Shown: positions 46,101 through 58,600 of the stretch, in pieces | Layout: each line of letters opens with the position of its first letter | How positions within the stretch are numbered: the stretch's first letter is position 1 | From: Alviniconcha marisindica | Lineage: Eukaryota > Mollusca > Gastropoda > Provannidae | Direction: 5' to 3' | DNA length: 64,000 bases | Assembly (NCBI GenBank): GCA_018857735.1 | Contig: JABMCL010003549.1 | Coordinates: 30,001-94,000, forward strand | Notes under the pieces: generated by a model | Databases searched by the model: none | What the model saw: only the letters and a program-made list of their open reading frames with translations | Told to the model about the DNA's origin: nothing | Made by a program: the position numbers and the translations under genes

Positions 46101-49100
46101 CTTGGTACAGAATTGTTCCTAGCTTTTCTCTCACAAGGTAGATACTGATGGAATATCATGGCTTGTTCTAGTTTGGCATTTTCAAAAGTGCATAGTGTGG
46201 TTTGGGTTGTTGTTGCTGCTGCTGTTTTATTTCATGTGTCATTGTCACATTCGGGTGTTCCCTTTGTGCAGCGATGAAAACCCAGAGCACAGGGAAGGTG
46301 TGGAACAGCTGCGAGCAAACGTTGAGTTTGGTGCTCATGTCGTTGCCGTGGCACTGCAGAAACTACAGCAGACGGTGGACAAGGGAACGTGTGATGGGGC
46401 TGGCTGTGGTCAGGACAAACTCTTCACCCACTGCTGTACGCTGGGCAGGTGAGTCGGCTCTTGTACACACAGCAGGTGAGACAGCTCTTGTACACTGGTC
46501 AGATGAGTCAGTGTTGTACACAGGACAGGTGAGTCCTGAACAATACTGCTGTGAGGTCAGTGCATGCTGCATGGTGAACAATACTGCTGTGAGGTCAGTG
46601 CATGCTGCATGGTGAACAATACTGCTGTGAGGACAGTGCATGCTGTATGGGGAACAATACTGCTGTGAGGTCAGTGCATACTGCACGATGAACAATACTG
46701 CTGTGAGGTAAGTGCATGCTGCACGATAAACAATACTGCTGTGAGGTCAGTGCATGCTGTATGGGGAACAATACTGCTGTGAGGTCAGTGCATGCTGCAC
46801 GATGAACAATACTGCTGTGAGGTCAGTGCATGCTGCATGGGGAACAATGCTGCTATTTGCAAGCTGCAGTATACTTTGTCCTGATGTCCACACAACAGTG
46901 CATCGTCAGTGAGACTGCCCACACACCACAGTGTACTTTCAATACTAGTCCATTCACTACAGTACACTGTTCATGCCAGTGTGCACACAGACAGGTGTAT
47001 GGTGACGTGAGTGTTGCTGTGCCTGCAGGTTGTTCCTGACTCACTACGTGGAGAACCAGCTGGCAGCAGAAGGCAGAGAGCGAAGCAGGAAGATGGTGGG
47101 CACCTGTCTGGAGGGACTGGTGCACGTCTTCACTCTGGCTTCTAATCGTGGGCAGGATGCTGTCAAACAGTGTCTCTCTGCTATGGGTATGTCTGACACG
47201 TGAAGCATGTCTCTGCTGTGGGTATGTCTGACATGCAAAGCACGTCTCTCCACTCAGGGTATGTCTGATACAAAGCACATCTCCATTCTGGGTATGTGTG
47301 ACACACAAAACATGTCTCCATTCTGGGTATTTCTGACACACAATGCATGTCTCCAATATGGGTATATCTGACACACAAAGTACATCTCCATTCTGGGTAT
47401 ATCTGACACACAAAGCGCATCTCCATTCTGGGTATGTCTGACACACAAAGCACATCTCCATTCTGGGTGTGTCTGACACACAAAGCACATCTCCATTCTG
47501 GGTATGTCTGACACACAAAGCACATCTCCATTCTGGGTGTGTCTGACACACAAGTTATGGGCAGGGTGTAAGCAATGTCTCTCTGCTGTGGGTATTTGTC
47601 ACATAAATCATGGACAGTATACATGTAAATGGTGGTTATTGGTATGTCTGACACACAGACTGTAAACAAGTTTTTTGTTTGTTCTGGGCATGACTGACAC
47701 ACATTCGGGGCAGTAGCTCTCTCGAAGATTTCATGCCCATATGGTGGTGATGTGGGTCTTGCTGTTTGTCACTAGTTCTCACAATTTGGCACTGAGAGCT
47801 GGTGTGTGTGTGTGTGAATGGGCACTGTTGGTGTGGATGCTAACGGGTGCTGTGTTTGGTTGTGTTGCAGTGAAGTCTGATGAAGATCCAGACATCCACA
47901 GCCACATCAAGAGATTTCAGGTAAGGGTTTCAGGAACTTCCCCCCTAGTAACGCAGCTGGAAACATCAGAATTGCTTTTTTTTTTAACAGGACTTTGACT
48001 GAGTATTAAAGTGCAAGGCAAGCATGCACTGGAGACTTTTGAATCACAAGCTGAGTTTAATTTTGAAGGAGTTTGTTATTAGAGGGTTCGCTGTGTCCGT
48101 TCAGCAGGCTATTCTGGACACCTTCAGTTCTTTGACATCATGCCAACTATGCGAGTCATGTGGGACCGAAACATCCACACACAAGCTAAAGTCTGCTGCT
48201 GCTTTTAAGTCCGTGACTGTTGGACACTGCTGAAAGGGTTTTGCACACACTGACTTCTTCATGCCCAATCCATTACGGTCTTCTTTCAGCATCTGGTGAG
48301 CACAGTGCTGGCAGGGCTGTGTACACACTGACTTCATTCCCCATCCATTCATGTCTTTCAGTGTGTGGTGAGCACAATGCTGACAGGGCTGTGTACACCC
48401 CAACTTCTTCATGCCCCATCCATGCATGTCTTTCAGCGTCTGGTGAGCACAGTGCTGACAGCAGATGAAGATCAGAGGCACCTGAAGGACGTGGGCAGTT
48501 TGATGACCATCATCAGTCTGCTGACCACACACCTCACACCTGCCGGACCCGAGTACGAACAGGTGTTCACCTGGGTCAGAAAACTCTGCGAGGAGGGCAA
48601 CATGGGTAAGCAGCACTGTCCTTTGTGGTAGCCAGTCACGGTCACTTTGTCTTCAGCTGACCACAGCAATAGTTCACCTGCGTCTGCAGGCATGGGAATT
48701 GTCCACAAAAACGCAAATTAACTGCGGCAGTGAAACAGACTTTTCGAGGAGAAAAAAATTTGTCAGCGGGGAAAAGAAATCAGTGGTACAAAAAGAAAAA
48801 AAGGAAGCATCAGTTTTAATTCCACACCAAATACCCATGAAACATACAGAGCGTGTTCACATGTGGCTATTGCCCGTCTTGGTTGTGTAATTGTGAACAC
48901 AGTCACTTGCTGTTATTCTCGCGGGTTGGCAACAGGCTTGAACACAGTCATTCTTACATGCTTCAGCACTATGTTTCGGCTAAGAAAAAGCAAATGTTAC
49001 AAAAGTTTTGAAAGTGAATTTTCCTGGGGGGGATGCTACATTTGAGAGTTTTTCTTTTGAATCAGTTCACATGCCTGGTCTGTACCATCCAGATTGCATA

Positions 49101-49551
49101 AATGATAATAGATAACTTTTATACGGTGCTATTCCCTGGTCTACACAAACTCGCTGTGCTTTACAGAGCAAAGACCGTGTGTGTGGTACAGGATGGTAAG
49201 ATGGAGAGCTATATGCTGCCTGTTGACACATCGCCAGATATTATTAGATGTTGAAGCCTGAAGAGACTCGTTTACAATTGTAACACAGAGCAAAAATGGC
49301 AAGAACAAAAACTGGTATCTGTACAATGACAGCAGTACAATCAGTTAGCACCACCACCTCTCTCTCTCTCTCTCTCTAATTTAATTTTTTTTTGTTGCTG
49401 TGCACTGTGTTTCTTATTTTAATTCCTATGACTTTATCAGTTTAGTTGGCAGTTTCTTGTTTGTTTTAGGAAGAAAAATCTCCTTTAGTGTGTTGAGCAT
49501 TCAAGTCAGTGCAGTCATGTGCTATAACCATGGACATCATCATCATCGTTC

Positions 49552-49626
<75 letters not shown>

Positions 49627-52600
49627 CCGCCCCTTGGCCCTAGTTCTCCCCCTCCCTCATTTGAACTTTTAGTGCCTGTGTGTAGGTTATGGTAAATGCA
49701 TGGTCCTGATGGCTGTGCAGATGATGTGGCCACCAGCAAGCTGTTGCTGGGCTGCCTGTTGAAGCTATCGGTACAGATGAAGAATTTGCCGCAGCTGCTG
49801 CGAGACATGATGCAGGACCTGCACAGTCAGCTGGGGGATGTGGACCAGGTAGGCCACCCCTTTGACTTGATACGGACCAGGTAGGCCACCCCTTTGACTT
49901 GACGTGGACCAGGTAGGCCACCCCGTTGATGTGACGCAGACCAAGTAGGCCACCCCTTTGACTTGAGCCGGTCCAGGTAGGCCACCCCTTTGACTTGATA
50001 TGGACCAGGTAGGCCACCCCTTTGACTTGACGTGGACCAGGTAGGCCACCCCGTTGACATGACGCGGACCAGGTAGGCCACCCCTTTGACTTGATATGGA
50101 CCAGGTAGGCCACCCCTTTGACTTGACGTGGACCAGGTAGGCCACCCCGTTGACATGACGCGGACCAGGTAGGCCACCCCTTTGACTTGATATGGACTAG
50201 GTAGGCCACCCCTTTGACTTGATATGGACCAGGTAGGCCACCCCTTTGATTTGATATGGACCAGGTAGGCCACCCCTTTGATTTGATATGGACCAGGTAG
50301 GCCACCCCTTTGACTTGATATGGACCAGGTAGGCCACCCCTTTGACTTGATATGGACCAGGTAGGCCACCCCTTTGACTTGATATGGACCAGGTAGGCCA
50401 CCCCTTTGACTTGACTTGGACCAGGTAGGCCACCCCTTTGACTTGATACGGACCAGGTGGGCCACCCCTTTGACATGATACGGACCAGGTGGGCCACCCC
50501 TTTGACATGATATAGATCAGGTGGGCTACTCTTTCACTTGGTGCAAGGAGAAATTGGTACTCCAGCAATGGACATCTTGAAGATCAAAGTTCTGTGATGC
50601 TTCTGCTTTGTATTTTTGAGTGTGAAAAGTATTCTGTTACTGGGGTTGATGGCTTGATTGATGGCAGAACTCTTAGCGCATCATTCCTATGCACAATGCA
50701 CTGTGACATTACGGATGAGTTCTTTGTCATAATCAATCAAAGAACATCTTGTTGCACAGATCAGAACAATTCCAAAGGGTAGGAGGTAGATAATTGGCTT
50801 GTCAATCAACAAGACAACAAAACTGGAGAGATAGTTAATCTGTAGATGGAGTACCAATACAGTCACATCAAGACCGAGTTAAGCAGCCAGCCTGTGTTTG
50901 CGGCAGGAAGTGGAGGTTGAAGACAGGACCCATTTCTCTCTGATCACCCCAAGAACGGCAGCGCCTCACGTGGTGGTGCTGCTTCTGCCGTACGCCGACC
51001 ACGACCTGGATGACACAGACTGGGTCATCGCCCGAATGAAGGCCAACTGCTCATCACATGTTTCCACTGAAGGCAAGTTCACTGAAAACATTTTTCATGG
51101 CAGCATGAAGGAAGCTACTGAGCTGTGATATCAGTCTCCCTGTATAACAGCTGTGATATCAGTCTCCCTGTATAACAGAGCTGTGATATCAGTCTCCCTG
51201 TAAAACAGCTGTGATGTCAGTTTCCCTGTATAACAGCTGTGATATCAGTCTCCCTGTATAACAGAGCTGTGATATCAGTCTCTCTGTATAACAGAGCTGT
51301 GATATCAGTCTCCCTGTATAACAGAGCTCTTCTCCCTGTATAACAGAGCTGTGATATCAGTCTCCCTGTATAACAGCTGTGATGTCAGTCTCCCTGTATA
51401 ACAGAGCTCTTCTCCCTGTATAACAGAGCTGTGATATCAGTCTCCCTGTATAACAGCTGTGATGTCAGTCTCCCTGTATAACAGAGCTGTGATATCAGTC
51501 TCCCTGTATAACAGCTGTGATATCAGTCTCCCTGTATAACAGAGCTCTTCTCCCTGTATAACAGAGCTGTGATATCAATCTCCCTGTATAACAGAGCTGT
51601 GATATCAATCTCCCTGTATAACAGCTGTGATGTCAGTCTCCCTGTATAACAGAGCTGTGATATCAGTCTCCCTGTATAACAGCTGTGATGTCAGTCTCCC
51701 TGTATAACAGAGCTGTGATATCAGTCTCCCTGTATAACAGAGCTCTTCTCCCTGTATAACAGAGCTGTGATATCAGTCTCCCTGTATAACAGCTGTGATG
51801 TCAGTCTCCCTGTATAACAGAGCTGTGATATCAGTCTCCCTGTATAACAGCTGTGATGTCAGTCCCTGTATAACAGAGCTGTGATATTAGCCTCCCTGTG
51901 GTTGCAGAGCTGGGGCCCACACAGCAGGAGGGCTTTGAGAAGCTGGTGTGCAGCCGGCTGGCCATCCTGGTGTCCGGCTTCCACGAGCTGTCTCAGGCCT
52001 CTGTGCCTCCCGGTCCCTGCGTCGCTGCCGTCTTCAAAAGCTTCACCAAGTTCTTCACCACCATCCTCAGCCTCGTCAAATACGTAAGTCTTCAGCGTGA
52101 ACGAGCCGAGTGTTCTAAGATGTGGACAGTGAGACCCTGATGTAAGACCACCCTCGTGAGAGACGCAAATGGTCTGAAGACTCCCTATGGCAAACTCTTG
52201 TCTTCCTGATACCCACTGTCATTCAGCCCCTGGCCCTTTCTGAGTGTGGCCGGTGGTTTTGACAGAGGTGTCCGCTGTAGCTCCTGTTGTTGAGCCTGGG
52301 GGGAGTGAGACAATTCTGCTGTGTGATACGGGGATAATAATAATAATAATGTACATTTATCTTGCGCTCATCAACACCCAGAGCGCTCACATGATACATA
52401 TTAACCTAAATACAATATTCTATACACACTTAGAGCACAGTCCTACCAGAACAATTTACATAAGGTGTTATATGGAAACACACACACACACAGTGACTGT
52501 AGCAGAAACTGGGTATTGATGTTAGTTGGGGTGGAACTACTGTGAGAAGAGGAAGGTTTTCAGGTTTTCACCTTTGTAACAATCTTGTTTCAAGTGATGT

Positions 52601-55600
52601 CAGTAGGTGCTAGCTGTACCTCCTGTTCCCAAGCCTGGCTGGGGGGGGGGGGGGGGACACTTTTGCTGTGTGATACAGGGATACACCTTCATACTATCAT
52701 AGCTTTGTTCTTTCAAGTGATGTTAATAGGGGCTAGCTGTACCTCCATTGTAAGCCTGGTTGGGGGGGGGGGGGGGACACTTTTGCTGTGTGATACAGGG
52801 ATACACCTTCATACTACCATAGCTTTGTTCTTTCAAGTGATGTTAATAGGGGCTAGCTGTACCTCCTATTGTTAAGCCTGGTTGGGGGGGGGGGGGGGGA
52901 CACTTTTGCTGTGTGATACAGGGATACACCTTCATACTACCATAGCTTTGTTCTTTCAAGTGATGTTAATAGCTGCTAGCTGTACCTCCTGTTGTTAAGC
53001 CTGGGTGGAGTGAGATGCTTCCGCTGTGTGATACAGGGATACGCCTTCATGGCCTTCTTGTTTCAGGAGATGTCAGTAGGTACTAGCTGAGGGAACACAA
53101 TACATTGCTGAGTCAAAATCTTTAGTGAGAGGTGTTCTAGCAAAATTCTTCCATCCTTTGTCTTCAGTGTACAGTGAAACCTCTCCTCGTCCAAGTGTTT
53201 GTGCCGTAGGCGCCATTTCCTTCCAAGAGTAGTGTCACAGACCAACAAGTTGACCAGAAAGTCTTTGAGTTGGGTTACTTTGCCACACAAGAAAATGCAT
53301 CAAGTGGACTATTCCAGCAAGAGGTCCATGGGTTGGGTTACTTTGCCACACAAAAAAATGCATGAAGTGGACTTCGAGCAAGAGGTCTATGGTTGAATGC
53401 TTAGGGTCAGGATCAAGGTTTTCTGAATCATTTATGTTGTTCTGGACCACAAAAACTAGAAGAAAATATTCCTATGTATATAATACAGGTGTATTCAGCT
53501 GCAAATGAGGTTAGGGTCATTATAATGGGGTTTTTCTTCTCTCTGGTGCTCACAGCTGCACATGAGGTTAGGGTCATTAATGTGGGGTTTGGGGGAGGGG
53601 GGTGTCTTTTTATGGGGGGGTGGGGGGTGGGTCCAGGTTTTGCATCTACACATGCAGTTAGGGTCATCAGAGTGTTGTCTCATTTCCAGTACCTGCAGCT
53701 GTATGCCACGCACAGCGGTCACATGAGTTCCCGTTTTGAGAAACTGGTGAAACTGATCGGCACCCAGCTGACCCATCACATCTACGACTTCATCACCTAC
53801 GTGCAGGTAGGAACAACTGCACGGTCAAACAAAGCCCAGCAGCTTGGGGGGAAGTGACCCGAGTAAATAAGTAACTGGGTTTTAACACCCAGTCACCCTC
53901 ACATGTCACACCAGGGCCAGTCTCCATCTCACAGGTAAATAAGTAACTGGGTTTTAACACCCAGTCACCCTCACATGTCACACCAGGGCCAGTCTCCATC
54001 TCACAGGTAAATAAGTAACTGGGTTTTAACACCCAGTCACCCTCACATGTCACACCAGGGCCAGTCTCCATCTCAGGTAAATAAGTAACTGGGTTTTAAC
54101 ACCCAGTCACCCTCACATGTCACACCAGGGCCAGTCTCCATCTCAGGTAAATAAGTAACTGGGTTTTAACACCCAGTCACCCTCACATGTCACACCAGGG
54201 CCAATCCATCTCACAGGTAAATAAGTAACTGGGTTTTAACACCCAGTCACCCTCACAGGTCACACCAGGGCCAGTCTCCATCTCAGGTAAATAAGTAACT
54301 GGGTTTTAACACCCAGTCACCCTCACATGTCACACCAGGGCCAGTCTCCATCTCACAGGTCACAGTTTGTTTCAGACTGGAGAGTGAACATATGGTTTAC
54401 ATGAAATGTGAATCAGTTGAAATAGTTGCCTGGTTTGTGTCTGACTGGAGAGTCAACATATGGATTACTTGGGATGTGACATCAACTGAAGGAGTTGCCT
54501 GGTTTGTGTCAGACTGGAGAGTGGACACTTGGATTACATGGGATGTGACATCAATTGAAGGAGTTTCCTGGTTTGTTTCAGACGGTGGAGAGCGAACATC
54601 TGGATCACATGAAATGTGAATCAGTTGAAGGAGTTGCCTGGTTTGTTTCAGACGGTGGAGAGCGAACATCTGGAGAATGAGCAGCAGAGGGACCTGAAGA
54701 AGAAGAAGAAAGCGCCAAAAGACTCACAGAAAGAGACCAAATCCAAACCTTCAGTGGTAAGATGACTAGAAACAGAAAGTGACTATTTTTGTGGGCACGC
54801 CAAGGTGGTCCAGATGAGGATTTCCACAGATTTAGTGCGCAACAGTTGTAAAAATATTTAATGAACCATTGTGATAGAAATCATTTTACATACATTGAGC
54901 AATGATCTGTTGATAATTTCACCCAAAAGAATAACTTTACCATCTGCACAGGACCTCCATAACCTATCCAACTGTTCTAGGTACAGGGTCCGGAAATGAG
55001 CAGTGCTTTTCTGCAGTAGCACCATTAACATGACTCACTTGTAAACTCCTTGTTGGACTGCTGTTGTTCACACATTTTCGGCAGTAGCATCATTAAAATG
55101 AATCACCTGTAAACTCCTTGTTGGACTGCTGTCGTTCACACATTTTCGGCAGTAGCATCATTAAATTGAATCACCTGTAAACTCCTTGTTGGACTGCTGT
55201 TGTTCACACCTTTTCTGCAGTAGCACCATTGACATGACTCACTTGTAAACTTGTTGGACTGCCATTGTTCAGACCTTTCCTGCAGTAGCACCATTGACAT
55301 GAATCACCTGTAAACTCCTTGTTGGACTGCCATTGTGCAGACCTTTCCTGTAGGAGCACCATTAACATGAATCACTTGTAAACTCCTTGTTGGACTGCCA
55401 TTGTGCAGACCTTTCCTGTAGTAGCACCATTAACATGAATCACTTGTAAACTCCTTGTTGGACTGCCATTGTGCAGACCTTTCCTGTAGTAGCACCATTA
55501 ACATGAATCACCTGTAAACTTGTTGGACTGCTGTTGTGCAGACCTTTTCTGCAGTAGCACCATTAACATGACTCACCTGTAAACTCCTTGTTGGACTGCT

Positions 55601-58600
55601 GTTGTTCAGACTATTTCTCTTCACCCTGTCGACTTGTGGATTGGTTGTGATACTATGGCACTGCTTTTGGGGATGTTCAGCATGTTGAATCCACTCAGTG
55701 GAAGCCTCGTTATTTATAGACTGACTGGCTTTTGCTGCTTCAGATCAAAGGGGGCAAGCAGGATAAGATGATCCCGAACCTTATCTTCTCCATTGAGGAG
55801 CTGGAGCGGCATCTTGTCAAACTCGGCAAGAAAGCCAAGGTGAGTTTTTCACACATCTTGTCAAACTCGGCAAGAAAGCCAAGGTGAGTATTTCGCACAT
55901 CTTGTCAAACTCGGCAAGAAAGCCAAGGTGAGTATTTCGCACATCTTGTCAAACTCGGCAAGAAAGCCAAGGTGAGTATTTCACACATCTTGTCAAACTC
56001 AGCAAGAAAGCCAAGGTGAGTTTTTCACACATCTTTTCAAACTCGGCAAGAAAGCCAAGGTGAGTATTTCACACATCTTGTCAAACTCGGCAAGAAAGCC
56101 AAGGTGAGTTTTTCACACATCTTGTCAAACTCGGCAAGAAAGCCAAGGTGAGTATTTCACACATCTTGTCAAACTCAGCAAGAAAGCCAAGGTGAGAATT
56201 TCGCACATCTTGTCAAACTCGGCAAGAAAGCCAAGGTGGGTATTTTGCACATCTTGTCAAACTCGGCAAGAAAGCCAAGGTGAGAATTTCGCACATCTTG
56301 TCAAATTCGGCAAGAAAGTCAGCTTTTGATTATTTTATCAGAGATCTTGTCAAACTTGACAAGAAAGCCAACTTATGGTTAGTATTAGAGATCTTGTCAA
56401 ACTTGGCAAGAAAGCCAACTTTTGATTATTATTATCAGAGATCTTGTCAAACTCAACAAGAAAGCCAAGGTGAGTATTCTCAACACTTACATCTTGTGAA
56501 ATTCATCAGGAAAGTCCAGTGAGTGTTTTCATTCTCAAACATCTTGTTAAACTCTACTCGGCAAGAAAACCAAGGCGAGCATTCTTGCCATTCTCAAAAG
56601 TTAGATCAAACTCACCATGAAAGCCAAGGTTTCCAGCATTCTCAATAATCCATTAGATGAAAGGGTCATTTTCTGTAGTGATAGACTTAATAAGCCAGTA
56701 GATGAAAGGGTGCTTTTCTATAGTGTCAAACTTAATCAGCCATTAGATGAAAGGGTCCTTTTCTATAGGGACATCAGGTGAAAGGGTTCTTTTCTGTAGC
56801 GACAGACTTGTATCTGTTGTTTCCTTACAGGAAGTGTCTGCAGCTTAAGTTAAACTGTTCATAACTTTGGGGCAGTAAGGTCCATGTGCCCTTGGCTTCC
56901 CATCATGTGCCCTTGGCTTCCCATCATGTGCCCTTGGCTTCCCATCATGTGCCCTTGGCTTCCCATCATGTGTCCTTGGCTTCCCATCATGTGCCCTTGG
57001 CTTCCTATCATGTTCCCTTGGCTTCCCATCAAAAAGTTTAGTGAAAGACAGATAATGACTCAAAGTTGTCACTGTTCCAGATCTTCTGCTTCTTTCCGTA
57101 TTGTCCACCATCATTGTTTTGACAATGGGCATTTTCTCTTTGTAATGGTTGAGTGGGTTGTTTGCCTGGATGTCTGGTATTTTAAAATCTTGACTGTGGT
57201 CAGTGTTGTCTGTACATTATCACAGTTTGTAAAATGAAACCCATGAGTTGTCATTTACCTGAATGTCAAGACTGTGGCTGTGCTGTGTCTAGCGGGAGTC
57301 TCTGGAGCACTTTTAGCTTGATGTTGTGTACCACTTTAACCTCAGCCATATGCAGGCTTTTCTTGTTGCAGTCCAACCCATGATATAAACTAACACTGTA
57401 ACAGTTTCTTTACTCAAACTCATTGGCATGGTGAAAAATCATTCAACACACACACACATACAAACATACGTCTATGTTCAAATCATCTTGCTCAGGATTT
57501 TATGCACAACACACACATGCACTAAACTTCTGTGTTCAAATTATCTTGTGCAGGATGTTACGCACAACACACACACACTAACTTACATGTGTTAAACTTG
57601 TCAGAGAAAAGAAATATGAACAGGAAATGGAAGCTCCCTTGTGCTTGAACTGCTGAAATTTTTCAAACCAATAACATGGCCATGGACATCTCTCAGGTGA
57701 ATCTGATGGAGAACATCAAGATGAGCAAGTCACGGGACTTCCGCATCAACGTTCAGATCGTGCAAGAGAGCTTGCAGGTGTCTTCTGATGACGACGAAGA
57801 GCAGGATGACGAAGATGATAACCAAGAGCAAAATGATGCTGGGGAGGCCTCACCAGAAGACGAACAGGTCAGCTGAAAATTGCCTTTGACTTTGAGTCGT
57901 GTCAAACAGGTTTGGTGGAATTCCAGACAAGAATCAATAGCTGTACTCGTCTGTTTTAGAGACTGTCACTCGTGACTTGAAAAGTGGTGATACTGTGTGT
58001 TGTCTGATTTAATTTCAGCATATAAAAAGCAAACTTATCAGTGATACGTATCTATTCTTCCCTCTTCCCCCACTTCCATACCCCCTTTCCCCCCCCCCCC
58101 CCCCCCCTCTCCCCGTCCCGAATAAGCCTTATGGTGTTTGTGGACATTAAGCACCATGTTTACTTAATGGTATGTATGCCTGTAACAAACACTCCGTGAT
58201 TTCTGGTATTGTGTCTTGTGTTGCCTAGGGCACCCCCAGTCGTTTATTGATTTGACTTATCATTGATTGGCATTGTCATTTTGGGGCATGTTTCTGTTCA
58301 GCATTTTGTGTTGATGGTTTTGCTCTGGTCTCTTTTTGTTTTGGTTTTGATGTTGTTTTGGGTTTCCAGTTAAAAGAAAAGCTGAATGGACCCTGGTGTC
58401 AAGATTTCCATAGGAGTATGTGTGCAGATGTCAGACACTGACAGTCATGCAGAGAACATGGACCCAATATGATTTGGCCTGCCTGGTGTGTGTATGTATG
58501 TGCAGGTGTCAGACACTGGCAGTGATGCAGAGAATATGGACCCAGTATGACTTGACCTGCCTGTTGTGTGTATGTCTCTGCAGATGTTGGACATTGGCAG

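Noticed and set aside
49849..50530. Regular direct repeats that could suggest a CRISPR array
   Set aside because: Units are contiguous without unique spacers, the host is a eukaryote, and the unit is an exon end plus donor.
49640..50568. Minus-strand frame of 285 residues with GWPTWS repeats
   Set aside because: It is the antisense of the exon 25 donor array, period 33 bp, with no independent gene signal.
53480..53689. cagctgcacatgagg repeats as copies of the FANCI exon 28 start
   Set aside because: Only six to eight bases agree and the acceptor is not shared; below what I accept for the other arrays.
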